Source of the DNA: Flavobacterium dauae
GTDB taxonomy: Bacteria; Bacteroidota; Bacteroidia; Flavobacteriales; Flavobacteriaceae
Direction: 5' to 3'
Length of the DNA stretch: 64,000 bases
Assembly: GCF_004151275.2 (NCBI RefSeq)
Contig: NZ_CP130821.1
Coordinates: forward strand, 248,001-312,000
Shown here: one piece after another, positions 17,018 to 26,026 of the stretch
Layout of the letters: every line of letters starts with the position of its first letter
Numbering within the stretch: position 1 is the first letter of the stretch
Position numbers and translations under genes: made by a program
The notes under the pieces: model-generated
What the model was told of the DNA's origin: nothing
Seen by the model: only the letters and a program-made list of their open reading frames with translations
The model's database searches: none

Positions 17018-18298
17018 TTATTTTGTTACTTCAGCTACTGCCTGTATGGTTTCGTCTAAATCTTCATAACTCAAAGCATCGGTGATAAACCAGGTTTCGT
17101 AAGAAGATGGTGAAATGTAAATTCCGCGTTCCAGCAATCCGTGGAAAAATGCTTTAAATTCCGGAGTGTCTGCTTTGGCCGCATCTTCGTAATTTTCAAC
17201 AGCATTTTCGCAGAAGAAAACCGAAATCATAGAACCCACTCTGTTAATCACAAATGTTTTTTTATTTTCGGTTAAAACTTTTCTTAAACCAGCTTCTAGA
17301 TAAGCAGTTTTTTCTTCTAATCGATGAAATAGTTCGGTGTCAGTATTGATCGCTTGCAACATTGCCAACCCGGCTGCCATTGCCAACGGATTCCCCGATA
17401 AGGTTCCCGCCTGGTAAACCGGTCCGACAGGAGCCAAATAATCCATAATTTCGTTGCGTGCAGCAAAAGCACCTACCGGCAATCCGCCACCGATGACTTT
17501 TCCAAAACAAACAATATCAGCATTAATGTTGAACAATTCTTGTGCACCACCTTTTGCCAAACGGAAACCGGTCATTACTTCATCAAAAATCAATAAAGTT
17601 CCATTCGCATCACACAATTCACGTAGTTCTTGTAAGAAATTATTTACAGGCGGTACACATCCCATATTTCCGGCAACCGGTTCTACAATAATACAGGCAA
17701 TTCCGTTTTTATTGGTTTTAAATAACGCTTTTACCGAATCGATGTTATTATAATCTGCCAACAAGGTATCTTGTGCTGTTCCTTTGGTAACTCCGGGACT
17801 TGAAGGAACACCAAAAGTAGAAAGTCCACTACCTGCTGCAATTAAAAACGAATCGGAATGTCCGTGATAACAACCGCGGAACTTGATTATTTTTTCACGT
17901 TTTGTATAGCCTCTTGCCAAGCGAACCGCACTCATACAAGCTTCGGTTCCTGAATTTACAAATCTGATTTTATCAATATTCGGGACCATTGAAACCGCTA
18001 ATTTTGCAATTTCGGTTTCTATTTCTGTCGGAGTTCCAAACGATGTTCCCAATTTTGTTTTTTCAATTACGGCATCAACAACCGGTTGATATGCGTGCCC
18101 TAAAATCATTGGACCCCACGAGTTAATGTAATCAATATAGCGTTTATCGTCTTCGTCATATAAATAAGCTCCTTTTGCTTTTTTAACGAAAATGGGCGTT
18201 CCACCGACCGATTTAAACGCACGAACAGGCGAATTTACTCCTCCCGGTATATATTTTTGTGCTTCAACGAATAATTCGCTACTTCTTTGGTAAATCAT
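17018..18298 (-). CDS. hemL: Glutamate-1-semialdehyde 2,1-aminomutase
   Basis: The 426-residue PLP enzyme converts glutamate-1-semialdehyde to 5-aminolevulinate in the C5 haem pathway. Family hallmarks are [11 protein letters not shown] near the N-terminus, [32 protein letters not shown] and the PLP lysine in [12 protein letters not shown]. The frame is open to 18331, but that start overlaps the upstream gene. [10 protein letters not shown] at 18298 fits family starts and leaves a 22-nt gap. It is the last gene of a five-gene minus-strand operon. Confidence 0.95.
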   Translation of the reverse strand: MIYQRSSELFVEAQKYIPGGVNSPVRAFKSVGGTPIFVKKAKGAYLYDEDDKRYIDYINSWGPMILGHAYQPVVDAVIEKTKLGTSFGTPTEIETEIAKLAVSMVPNIDKIRFVNSGTEACMSAVRLARGYTKREKIIKFRGCYHGHSDSFLIAAGSGLSTFGVPSSPGVTKGTAQDTLLADYNNIDSVKALFKTNKNGIACIIVEPVAGNMGCVPPVNNFLQELRELCDANGTLLIFDEVMTGFRLAKGGAQELFNINADIVCFGKVIGGGLPVGAFAARNEIMDYLAPVGPVYQAGTLSGNPLAMAAGLAMLQAINTDTELFHRLEEKTAYLEAGLRKVLTENKKTFVINRVGSMISVFFCENAVENYEDAAKADTPEFKAFFHGLLERGIYISPSSYETWFITDALSYEDLDETIQAVAEVTK

Positions 18299-18320
18299 TG
18301 TTTTTTTTGTTTCAAGTTTT

Positions 18321-18740
18321 TTAGTTACCAATAGTCAAATTAACTATATAGTTTTCAAGATCAATAGTTCTTTGTCTTGTTAAATCCATCTTTGTTTGGG
18401 CTGAAACAGGAATCCACATTGTTCCTTGCATATCAGAATAAGTCTGAATTGAAAATTCAATTTCCTTATCTCTATATTCAATCCACTTTCTTTGAGCAAT
18501 TTTTAATTTTTCTTTTTGTTCAACTGTCAATAGGCTCAATAATTTTTTATATGTCTTGTTCAATTCAACATCCCACTTTGTCGTTGCAGAATTTATACAA
18601 TCTAACATTCCTTTAGTTCTATAATTTTCTTCTAAATTAAGACAATCTTCTAATTCTTTATCGATTTGATGAATATTGTTAGCCTGTCCATAAATCATTA
18701 CAGAAAAAACAATCATTATTATTGTAAACAACTTTTTCAT
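18321..18740 (-). CDS. LprI-like (DUF1311) secreted protein
   Basis: The 139-residue protein has a signal peptide (to about residue 19, VMIYGQ) and a helical domain. Its core is [17 protein letters not shown], then [17 protein letters not shown], the pattern of the LprI N-terminal/DUF1311 family. Two cysteines (DCLNLE and LDCINSA) are likely to form a disulfide. A mycobacterial relative inhibits lysozyme. A similar envelope role is possible but unproven here, although its neighbour is a peptidoglycan hydrolase. It lies 14 nt after that gene. Confidence 0.78.
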   Translation of the reverse strand: MKKLFTIIMIVFSVMIYGQANNIHQIDKELEDCLNLEENYRTKGMLDCINSATTKWDVELNKTYKKLLSLLTVEQKEKLKIAQRKWIEYRDKEIEFSIQTYSDMQGTMWIPVSAQTKMDLTRQRTIDLENYIVNLTIGN

Positions 18741-18754
18741 ATCTCAAAAGCTGA

Positions 18755-19678
18755 TTAATTCACTTTTAAAATCTGTCCAATAGACAGAACATTACCAGAC
18801 AAATTATTCAACTGTTTTAAATTATCAACGGTTGAATTAAATTTCCGACAAATTGCAAACAACGTATCACCTGCCTGAACGGTATAAGTTTGTGATTGAG
18901 TTCCAAAGTTTGTTGCTACAACTTCATCTGTTTCAGGTTGAACAAACTGATCGTTTGAACCCAAAACTTTTTGATCGTATTCATACAATTTATAACGTTC
19001 TATAATGTCTATTAATTTTTGTGCATATTTTGGATCGGTGGCATAACCGGCTTTTTTTAATCCTTTTGCCCAGGCAGAATAATCGCTTTTATCTAATGTA
19101 AACAAATTTTTGTAATAGACTCTGTTCGCCAAAAATTCAGAATGATCGTTGTAAGATTCTAAAGCCGAATGGTATTTTCTAAAGCATTCATCTGGCGCAT
19201 CATCGGTATAAGAAACCGTTTCGCCTGTCCATTCTTCTTTGCATTTAATGCCAAAATGGTTATTTGCCGTTCTGCACAACGTTCCGTTGCCCGAACCCGA
19301 TTCTAAAATTCCCTGAGCCAACTTAATACTTGCCGGAATTCCGTACGTTTTCATACTTTGCATTGCAGCACCAGAGTATAAATTTATATAATCTTCAACG
19401 GTATTTTTTGAAACATTTACTTTTGAAGTTGCTATTAAAACTTCGGTGTCATTTTGTTCTAAAAGGGGTTTGCGGGGTTTTGTTATTGTTGGTTTTTCAA
19501 CAACAGCTTTGTTTTCTTTTACAGTTTCCGATGTTTTTTTTACAACTACTTTTTTCTTATTATTACCATTTCCATTTCCGTATTCTTTGGCAATCTTTTC
19601 TTTTACTTTTGTATTATGAGCCGCACTGCAACTCATTAAAATCAATCCTGTAAATAGTACGGATAATACTTTCTTCAT
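18755..19678 (-). CDS. Glucosaminidase-LysM lipoprotein (peptidoglycan hydrolase)
   Basis: The 307-residue protein has a lipoprotein signal with lipobox LMSC (Cys17) and a basic, low-complexity linker. A mannosyl-glycoprotein endo-beta-N-acetylglucosaminidase-like domain follows (about 88-235), recognised by SIKLAQGILESGSGNG, with the catalytic Glu, and NNHFGIKC. A C-terminal LysM domain (about 262-306, YTVQAGDTLFAICRKF) binds peptidoglycan. It should cut glycan strands from the inner face of the outer membrane. Its start overlaps the stop of the upstream gene by 4 nt. Confidence 0.9.
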   Translation of the reverse strand: MKKVLSVLFTGLILMSCSAAHNTKVKEKIAKEYGNGNGNNKKKVVVKKTSETVKENKAVVEKPTITKPRKPLLEQNDTEVLIATSKVNVSKNTVEDYINLYSGAAMQSMKTYGIPASIKLAQGILESGSGNGTLCRTANNHFGIKCKEEWTGETVSYTDDAPDECFRKYHSALESYNDHSEFLANRVYYKNLFTLDKSDYSAWAKGLKKAGYATDPKYAQKLIDIIERYKLYEYDQKVLGSNDQFVQPETDEVVATNFGTQSQTYTVQAGDTLFAICRKFNSTVDNLKQLNNLSGNVLSIGQILKVN

Positions 19679-20559
19679 ATTTCAGCAATGTTAGATTGAA
19701 GCCCTTGTAAACCTCCTGTATGAATTATTAATATTTTTGAATTAGGTTTAAAATAACCTTTTGATATCAAATTAATTACACCAAAAAACAACTTCGATGT
19801 ATAAACTGGATCCAAAGTTATTAAATATTTTTTAAAAAATTGTTTCATAAACTGTTTCAGTTCATCATTTATCTTTGCGTAACCTCCAAAATGATAATCA
19901 GTTACCAAATTCCACTGACCATTTTCTGCATATTTTTGAATATCCTGAAACAGAAAATCGCCTTTTAAAGCAGGAAATCCCAAAACTTTTTGATGTTCGT
20001 AAGACGAATTGATAATTCCCGAAATAGTTCCGCCTGTACCAACGGCACAACAGATAAAATCGAACATTTTGTCATTATCGGTTAAAATTTCTTTACATCC
20101 TTTAACTGCCAAATCGTTTGTTCCACCTTCGGGAATCAAGTAAAAATCGCCAAATTTCTCTTCCAGTTGATTTAAAAACGTTGCATTATTTTTATCGCGA
20201 TATTGTGTTCTGGTAACAAATTCAAACTGCATTCCGTTTTCTGATGCTTTTTTTAATGTAGGATTTTCCAGATATTTATCGACCAATTCATCACCACGAA
20301 TTACTCCGATTGTTTCAAAACCAAATTCTTTACCGGCTGCCGCAACTGCTGCAATGTGATTAGAATACGCTCCGCCAAAAGTTAATAACTTTACAAAACC
20401 CAATTTTTGAGCTTCAAGTAAATTATATTTTAGTTTGCGGAATTTATTGCCCGAAATTTCGTTATGCAGCACATCTTCTCTTTTTACATAAACTTCGATC
20501 CCAAAATTATTTGACACTTCTATTTTTTGATTGAAGGATTGTTGTTGTGGCTGTATCAT
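19675..20559 (-). CDS. ACC deaminase / D-cysteine desulfhydrase family PLP enzyme
   Basis: The 294-residue fold-type II PLP enzyme shows VKREDVLHNEISGNKFRKL, which carries the PLP lysine and conserved Asn. FGGAYSNHIAA and AVGTGGTISG bind the phosphate. These proteins either deaminate 1-aminocyclopropane-1-carboxylate or desulfurate D-cysteine, and the sequence alone does not separate the two. D-cysteine or related amino acid breakdown is more likely in this group. It overlaps its upstream and downstream neighbours by 4 nt each, so it sits inside an operon. Confidence 0.85.
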   Translation of the reverse strand: MIQPQQQSFNQKIEVSNNFGIEVYVKREDVLHNEISGNKFRKLKYNLLEAQKLGFVKLLTFGGAYSNHIAAVAAAGKEFGFETIGVIRGDELVDKYLENPTLKKASENGMQFEFVTRTQYRDKNNATFLNQLEEKFGDFYLIPEGGTNDLAVKGCKEILTDNDKMFDFICCAVGTGGTISGIINSSYEHQKVLGFPALKGDFLFQDIQKYAENGQWNLVTDYHFGGYAKINDELKQFMKQFFKKYLITLDPVYTSKLFFGVINLISKGYFKPNSKILIIHTGGLQGLQSNIAEI

Positions 20560-20882
20560 AAATAGTTGAAAAAAGAAAAGAATTTTCGGTTGGTAAGATA
20601 ATCTGTATTCGATTCGTTTGCATAAGCTTCCCGCTCAAACGAAATGTTTCGGTAGGCTTTTTTTCGATTTCTAAATTGAATCAATCTGATAAAAAATTCT
20701 AAAACATACCAGATAAAAAACGGAAGAATCAATAATTCTATTTGTTGCCGTAAATGTATTTTTTCGTGATTAACAAAGTTTTTTTGGGTACGCAAAATGT
20801 TTTCGCGCATAAAAATAAACGGATAAACGGTAATTCCCGAAAAACCTTTTGGCACCCAAAATTTAGAAATGATTAATCGCAT
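20556..20882 (-). CDS. Small membrane protein with an HExxH motif
   Basis: The 108-residue protein has the stretch NHEKIHLRQQ (HExxH, about residues 39-43), one strongly hydrophobic helix (about 50-68), and then SFEREAYANE. HExxH with a downstream ExxA-type Glu is the minimal zinc site of gluzincin peptidases, so a tiny membrane metallopeptidase fold is conceivable. I know no characterised member and do not assign activity. It is the first gene of the operon that ends in hemL. A -7 box ends 4 nt before its ATG, so the mRNA is probably leaderless. Confidence 0.65.
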   Translation of the reverse strand: MRLIISKFWVPKGFSGITVYPFIFMRENILRTQKNFVNHEKIHLRQQIELLILPFFIWYVLEFFIRLIQFRNRKKAYRNISFEREAYANESNTDYLTNRKFFSFFNYL

Positions 20883-20886
20883 AGGG

Positions 20887-20894
20887 CAAATTTA
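20887..20894 (-). promoter_or_regulatory. -7 promoter box of the hemL operon
   Basis: On the minus strand this reads TAAATTTG. Only 4 nt separate it from the ATG at 20882, which places the expected transcription start at the start codon. Confidence 0.6.
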
Positions 20895-20906
20895 TCATTT
20901 TTTGTG

Positions 20907-21025
20907 AGATGTTCGATGTAGGATGATGGGTGTTTGATGAATTGACAATTTTTTTATTTCAGTTTCAATTTAAAAACCGATCAAATTCCGAAAATAAAAC
21001 ATCCCACATCAAACACCAAACATCT
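20907..21025. repeat. Inverted GATGTTTG-type repeats between divergent genes
   Basis: 20907-20939 contains short degenerate direct units of the GATGTT/GATGTA type. Its approximate complement stands at 21000-21025 (CATCCCACATCAAACACCAA). The two arms form an imperfect inverted repeat with a loop of about 60 nt. Such units look like a dispersed intergenic repeat. Confidence 0.5.
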
Positions 21026-21058
21026 AGCATACCCTCGCGAAAAACAAAAAATATTCAC

Positions 21059-21066
21059 TAATTTTG
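21059..21066 (+). promoter_or_regulatory. -7 promoter box of the DUF5522-hutU gene
   Basis: TAATTTTG matches TAnnTTTG and ends 5 nt before ATG 21072, predicting a leaderless mRNA. Confidence 0.6.
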
Positions 21067-21071
21067 TAATC

Positions 21072-23237
21072 ATGAAGAAAGAATTAATTGAAGGAGAAGA
21101 TTATTACCTTTCGGACAAAGGTTTTAGGATTTTTACCGAAAAATATCTTTTAAATCGCGGGCACTGCTGTATGAGTGGATGCAAACACTGTCCTTACGGA
21201 TTTAGTAAATTAATCGATCAAATTAAGAAAAAAACAAAACCACAGATTATGACGTTTCAAGAAGAAATTCTTCAGGGAATTCCGGCACAATTGCCATCAA
21301 AAGCATTATACGACGCTACCATTAACCACGCACCAAAGCGTAAAGAAATATTATCGGCAGAAGAAAAAACATTGGCATTACGCAATGCTTTACGTTATTT
21401 TGAACCGCAGCATCACGAAACGCTGATACCTGAATTTAAGGAAGAATTAGAAAAACACGGACGTATTTACATGTACCGTTTTCGTCCTAAATACCGCATG
21501 TACGCTCGCGATATTAACGAATATCCAGGAAAATCATTGCAGGCAAAAGCCATACAAATGATGATTCAGAACAATCTGGATTATGCCGTAGCACAACATC
21601 CGCACGAATTAATTACCTATGGTGGTAATGGAGCCGTTTTTAGCAACTGGGCACAGTATTTACTAACCATGAAATATTTGGGCGAAATGACCGATGAACA
21701 AACCTTGGTTATGTATTCTGGTCACCCAATGGGCTTATTTCCATCGCACAAAAATGCACCACGTGTTGTGGTTACTAACGGAATGATGATCCCTAACTAT
21801 TCTAAACCAGATGATTGGGAAAAATTTAATGCTCTTGGCGTAACACAATACGGCCAAATGACTGCCGGATCGTACATGTACATTGGTCCGCAGGGAATTG
21901 TGCACGGTACAACCATTACGGTTTTAAACGGTTTCCGCAAAATTGGTAAAGAACCAAAAGGCAACTTGTTTGTTACTTCTGGTTTAGGCGGAATGAGCGG
22001 TGCGCAGCCAAAAGCGGGAACTATTGCAGGTTGTATTACCGTTTGTGCCGAAGTAAATCCTAAAATCACGAAAATTCGTCATAGCCAAGGATGGATTCAC
22101 GAAGTAATTGAAGACTTAGATCAATTGGTAAATCGTGTTAAAAAAGCACAAGCAAATCAAGAAGTGGTTTCTATTGCTTATTTAGGAAATGTAGTTGATG
22201 TTTGGGAAAAATTCGATCAAGAAAATTTACATATCGATTTAGGTTCCGATCAAACGTCGCTTCATAATCCTTGGGCTGGCGGATATTATCCGGTAGATCA
22301 ATCGTTCGAAGAATCGAATAAAATGATGGCAGAACAACCTGAATTATTCAAAGAAAAAGTTCAGGAAACTTTACGTCGTCACGCTGCGGCAATTAACAAA
22401 CACACAGCAAAAGGCACATATTTCTTCGATTACGGAAATGCCTTTTTATTAGAAGCTTCGCGCGCGGGGGCCGATGTTATGAATTCAAATCCTACATTAG
22501 GACGTGAATTTAAATATCCTTCGTACGTGCAAGATATTATGGGACCAATGTGTTTTGATTACGGTTTTGGACCTTTCCGTTGGGTTTGTGCGAGCAATAA
22601 TGCGGAAGATTTACAAAAAACTGATAATATTGCTTGTGAAATTTTAGAGGAAATGATCAAAACATCGCCTGTTGAAATTCAACAGCAAATGAAAGATAAC
22701 ATTCAGTGGATTCGTGGAGCACAAGAAAATAAATTGGTCGTAGGCTCTCAGGCTCGAATTTTATATGCCGATGCCGAAGGTAGAACCAATATTGCAAAAG
22801 CTTTTAACGATGCTATTGCAGCAGGAAAAATAGGTCCGGTTGTTTTAGGTCGCGATCATCACGATGTTTCGGGAACAGATTCTCCTTATCGTGAAACATC
22901 AAATATTTACGATGGTTCCCGATTTACAGCCGATATGGCAATTCAAAACGTTATTGGCGACAGTTTCCGCGGTGCTACGTGGGTTTCAATTCACAATGGC
23001 GGCGGCGTTGGTTGGGGCGAAGTAATTAATGGTGGTTTTGGTATGCTTCTTGATGGTACTAAAGAAGCAGAACAACGATTAAAATCGATGCTTTTCTGGG
23101 ATGTAAACAACGGAATATCTCGCAGAAGCTGGGCAAGAAACGAAGGTGCTGTGTTCGCAATTAAACGTGCAATGGAAGCGGAGCCTTTATTAAAAGTGAC
23201 GTTACCAAATTTAGTTGACGACAATTTATTAAACTAA
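21072..23237 (+). CDS. hutU: Urocanate hydratase with fused N-terminal DUF5522 domain
   Basis: The 721-residue frame joins two parts. Residues 1-58 are a DUF5522-like cysteine-rich module (GEDYYLSDKGFRIFTEKY, then CCMSGCKHCPYG). From Met60 (ATG 21249, MTFQEEI) the sequence is a complete urocanate hydratase. It has the NAD-binding TYGGNGAVFSNW and the active-site Cys segment GPMCFDYGFGPFRWVC. The enzyme converts urocanate to imidazolone propionate in histidine breakdown. A second start at Met60 would make the standard enzyme. The promoter, however, sits directly before the first ATG, so the fusion or a dual product is likely. No other hut genes are in the window. Confidence 0.9.
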   Translation: MKKELIEGEDYYLSDKGFRIFTEKYLLNRGHCCMSGCKHCPYGFSKLIDQIKKKTKPQIMTFQEEILQGIPAQLPSKALYDATINHAPKRKEILSAEEKTLALRNALRYFEPQHHETLIPEFKEELEKHGRIYMYRFRPKYRMYARDINEYPGKSLQAKAIQMMIQNNLDYAVAQHPHELITYGGNGAVFSNWAQYLLTMKYLGEMTDEQTLVMYSGHPMGLFPSHKNAPRVVVTNGMMIPNYSKPDDWEKFNALGVTQYGQMTAGSYMYIGPQGIVHGTTITVLNGFRKIGKEPKGNLFVTSGLGGMSGAQPKAGTIAGCITVCAEVNPKITKIRHSQGWIHEVIEDLDQLVNRVKKAQANQEVVSIAYLGNVVDVWEKFDQENLHIDLGSDQTSLHNPWAGGYYPVDQSFEESNKMMAEQPELFKEKVQETLRRHAAAINKHTAKGTYFFDYGNAFLLEASRAGADVMNSNPTLGREFKYPSYVQDIMGPMCFDYGFGPFRWVCASNNAEDLQKTDNIACEILEEMIKTSPVEIQQQMKDNIQWIRGAQENKLVVGSQARILYADAEGRTNIAKAFNDAIAAGKIGPVVLGRDHHDVSGTDSPYRETSNIYDGSRFTADMAIQNVIGDSFRGATWVSIHNGGGVGWGEVINGGFGMLLDGTKEAEQRLKSMLFWDVNNGISRRSWARNEGAVFAIKRAMEAEPLLKVTLPNLVDDNLLN

Positions 23238-23243
23238 AATATT

Positions 23244-23777
23244 ATGAAGCTATTTAAACTAATACCTTTATTATTGCTATTTGTTGTGGCATCGTGCAGT
23301 TCGGTGCACGTTGCTACTGATTACGACAATACGGTAAATTTCAGTCAGTTTAAAACGTATGCTTTTATGAAAGACGGTGTTGATAAAATCAATATTTCCG
23401 ATTTGGATAAAAAGCGCATTTTAAAAGCAATTGATGAAGAACTAACTGCTAAAGGATACACTAAAAGCGAAAATCCTGATTTGCTGATTAACTTGTTTAC
23501 CGATGCCAAACAAATTGTAAATGTAAACACCTTTTATGGGGGTTGGGGGTATGGTATGTACCGTCCGTGGGGATGGAATCCGTGGATGATGGGACCTGGT
23601 TATCAATCGGTATCCACATCAACTCAGGGAATTTTGTATATAGATGTGTTAAAAGCTAACAACAAAGAGTTAATCTGGCAAGGAAAGGGGACAGGCTATC
23701 TTACCCAAAATCAAAAGAAAAAAGACGAGCGTATTAAAGAATTTGTTGCAAAAGTTTTAGAGACGTTTCCTAAATAA
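23244..23777 (+). CDS. DUF4136 lipoprotein
   Basis: The 177-residue protein has a lipoprotein signal with lipobox VASC (Cys18) and a DUF4136 domain over the rest. It begins HVATDYDNTVNFSQFKTYAF and has a Gly/Trp-rich loop (GGWGYGMYRPWGWNPW) and a C-terminal VAKVLETFPK helix. Family members are outer-membrane-associated lipoproteins of unknown function. It starts 6 nt after hutU and is probably cotranscribed, though a functional link to histidine breakdown is not evident. Confidence 0.88.
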   Translation: MKLFKLIPLLLLFVVASCSSVHVATDYDNTVNFSQFKTYAFMKDGVDKINISDLDKKRILKAIDEELTAKGYTKSENPDLLINLFTDAKQIVNVNTFYGGWGYGMYRPWGWNPWMMGPGYQSVSTSTQGILYIDVLKANNKELIWQGKGTGYLTQNQKKKDERIKEFVAKVLETFPK

Positions 23778-23809
23778 TAAAAGCAAAGTTTTAAAACTTT
23801 GCTTTTATT
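23776..23809. terminator. Terminator overlapping the 3' end of the convergent dehydrogenase gene
   Basis: A perfect palindrome of 34 bp (AAAAGCAAAGTTTT at its core) begins at the last base pairs of the DUF4136 gene. Its right half encodes the final residues (KAKF) and stop of the minus-strand gene at 23791. Confidence 0.85.
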
Positions 23810-24726
23810 TTATCTACAATTATTTGTGCCAATTTTTCTTTGCTTTCAAGTGTCCATCCGGCTATGTGCGGAGATAACAGAACGTTATCAGCAGTTATTA
23901 GGTATTTAAAAGCTTTGGGCAATTCATTGTCTGAAAACATATTTTCAAATGATGATTTCTCGTATTCTAATACATCCAATCCTGCACCTTTTATTTTTCC
24001 GGATTTTAAAGCTTCAACCAAATCATTGGTATTGACTGATTTTCCTCGGGCAGTATTGATAAACCAAAACGGTTTTTCAAATCCATTGATCAGTTGTTTG
24101 TTGATTAAGTGATAGGTTTCTGGAGTTTGAGGCGTATGTAAACTTAAAATATCGGTTTGTTTTTGTAATTCCTGTAACGAAACCTGTACAGCATTTTCAT
24201 TGCCAACATTCGGCTTAATGTCGTAACAAATAACGTTGCAGTCAAAACCTTTTAATCGTTGTGCAAAAGCTTTTCCCATTGTTCCGTAACCAATAATGCC
24301 AACGGTTTTTCCTTCAATTTCAATACCTCGGTTTTCTTCGCGTTTCCAAACGCCTTGCCTTACTTCTCGATCAACGTAAGATAGTTTATTCATCAAATTT
24401 AAAAGCATTCCCAAAGCGTGTTCGGCAACAGCGGTACGATTGCCTTCGGGAGCAGCAATGAGTTGAATTCCTTTAGTTTCGGCGTACTCACAATCAATAT
24501 TTTCCAATCCGGCACCCACGCGACCAATGAATTTTAAGTTAGTAGCTGCATCCAGAAATGATCGGTCGATTTTAAAACGGCTACGTATAATAATACCGTC
24601 GTATAAGGCAATTTTTTGCTCGATTTCTTCTTTAGATGATGTATAATCTTCGTCGTTTTTAAAACCAATTTGTTGCAATTGATTGATTAATAACGGGTGA
24701 TTGGTATCAAGGTGTAATATGTTCAT
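23791..24726 (-). CDS. NAD-dependent D-2-hydroxyacid dehydrogenase
   Basis: The 311-residue protein has the substrate-binding segment with RVGAGLENID and the NAD-binding Rossmann motif GIIGYGTMGKAFAQ. The catalytic Arg lies in NTARGKSVN, a conserved Asp/Glu follows in GAGLDVLEYE, and the catalytic His is in LSPHIAGWT. It resembles the 3-phosphoglycerate dehydrogenase branch but lacks an ACT domain, and no serC lies beside it. Substrate is therefore left open. It follows the TPM gene after 55 nt and may share its transcript. Confidence 0.87.
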   Translation of the reverse strand: MNILHLDTNHPLLINQLQQIGFKNDEDYTSSKEEIEQKIALYDGIIIRSRFKIDRSFLDAATNLKFIGRVGAGLENIDCEYAETKGIQLIAAPEGNRTAVAEHALGMLLNLMNKLSYVDREVRQGVWKREENRGIEIEGKTVGIIGYGTMGKAFAQRLKGFDCNVICYDIKPNVGNENAVQVSLQELQKQTDILSLHTPQTPETYHLINKQLINGFEKPFWFINTARGKSVNTNDLVEALKSGKIKGAGLDVLEYEKSSFENMFSDNELPKAFKYLITADNVLLSPHIAGWTLESKEKLAQIIVDKIKAKF

Positions 24727-24781
24727 TTATCTACGATTTTTTTAACAGCAAACTAAGCTATAATTTGGCTGTAATGTATGT

Positions 24782-25585
24782 TTACCAACTTCCGCCGGCA
24801 CCACCGCCAGAGAAACCTCCACCGCCGAAGCCGCCGCCAAATCCTCCACCGAAGCCACCGCCTCCTGAAGAACCGCCAAAGCCACCACTTCCGCCGCCGC
24901 CACGACCTAAACTACTTAGAATAATAATATCCATTAAATCGGGACCGCCACGTCTGCCGCCATTGTTACCTCCTTTTCCTCCACCCATTTTACTTGCTAT
25001 TACAAGTACGATGATTACAATTAATACAATAAAAAAGCCTGGAATACCGCCACCGCTTTCTCTATTTTCTTGACGGGTTCCTTTATAAGTTCCCGAAAAA
25101 AGATCCATTAATTTGGTGGTGCCAATATCTAATCCGGCATAATAATCACCTTTTTTAAATTCGGGAATGATAAAATTTCGAATGATTTCTCCGTTAATTC
25201 CGGCTGTTAACAAATGCTCTAATCCGTAACCTGGGGCAATCCATAACTTTTTTTCCTTTTCTGCCAACAAAATAAAAACACCATTGTCTTTATCAGCCTG
25301 ACCAATTCCCCATTTGTGTGCCCATTTCGGAGCTAATTCGCCTTCGTATTCTCCTTGTAAACTGGGAATAATGGCAACTACAATTTGGGTTGATGTAGTA
25401 TCGGCATAACTGATGAGTTTTTGTTCTAACTGCTGTTTTTCGGTTGCTGATAATAAATTTGCGTAGTCAAAAACGCTGGTTTGTTCGCTTGCCTTTGATG
25501 GTTTTTCCGGAATGTTGAACTGTGCCAGAACCAGCAACGGAAAAAGCAATAAAAATAGAGTGGTTATTTTTTTGAATGGATTCAT
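24782..25585 (-). CDS. TPM-domain membrane protein with Gly-rich tail (YgcG-like)
   Basis: The 267-residue protein has a signal peptide (to about residue 21, VLAQ) and a TPM domain (about 35-160, VFDYANLLSATEKQQLEQ at its start). A transmembrane helix follows (about 182-200), and then a glycine-rich tail that ends GGGAGGSW. TPM domains occur in the thylakoid phosphatase TLP18.3 and in bacterial proteins of unclear activity. It shares one base with the preceding gene (TAATG) and belongs to the MerR-LemA-TPM-TPM cluster, a common grouping. Confidence 0.88.
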   Translation of the reverse strand: MNPFKKITTLFLLLFPLLVLAQFNIPEKPSKASEQTSVFDYANLLSATEKQQLEQKLISYADTTSTQIVVAIIPSLQGEYEGELAPKWAHKWGIGQADKDNGVFILLAEKEKKLWIAPGYGLEHLLTAGINGEIIRNFIIPEFKKGDYYAGLDIGTTKLMDLFSGTYKGTRQENRESGGGIPGFFIVLIVIIVLVIASKMGGGKGGNNGGRRGGPDLMDIIILSSLGRGGGGSGGFGGSSGGGGFGGGFGGGFGGGGFSGGGAGGSW

Positions 25586-26025
25586 TAACCTCTTGAAATT
25601 TCGTTTGGTAATTCGTTTACATCGTCTTTGCCGTTGTACGGAAAGAAATGTTTTAATTGTTTGCCGCTTTGTAGAATGCCTGCAATAATACCTTGTTTAA
25701 AGTTATTTGCCTTAAAATGATCAATAACTGTTTTTTTGGTGTTTTCCCAGAAATCGTAAGGTACAACAGCGTCAATTCCGTCATCGCCAATAATCGCAAA
25801 ATGTCGGTCTTTGACGCCTATATAAAACAAAACGCCGTTGCGGGCGCTTGTTTTGTGCATTTGTAACATTTTAAAAACTTCCTGGGCACGTTCTAATACA
25901 GGTAAATCAGAATGTTCTTCTATATGTACGCGTATCTCGCCCGATGTTTCTTTTTCGGCTTTTACAATAGCTGCTACAATTTCCTGCTCTTCGCTGCTGC
26001 TTAAAAAATCTTCTGTTATCGACAT
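25585..26025 (-). CDS. TPM-domain protein, short cytosolic type
   Basis: The 146-residue protein is a TPM domain without a signal peptide or membrane helix. It starts MSITEDFLSSSEEQEIVAAI and includes EIRVHIEEHSD and FAIIGDDGIDAVVP. The frame is open to 26106, but that would overlap lemA by 80 bases. ATG 26025 lies one base after the lemA stop and fits the family. It is a paralogue of the next gene, and the two probably work together with LemA at the membrane. Confidence 0.87.
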   Translation of the reverse strand: MSITEDFLSSSEEQEIVAAIVKAEKETSGEIRVHIEEHSDLPVLERAQEVFKMLQMHKTSARNGVLFYIGVKDRHFAIIGDDGIDAVVPYDFWENTKKTVIDHFKANNFKQGIIAGILQSGKQLKHFFPYNGKDDVNELPNEISRG

Positions 26026-26026
26026 T

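Noticed and set aside
24765..25073. Plus-strand ORF rich in proline (102 codons)
   Set aside because: It is the antisense shadow of the glycine-rich tail of the TPM-domain gene at 24782-25585.
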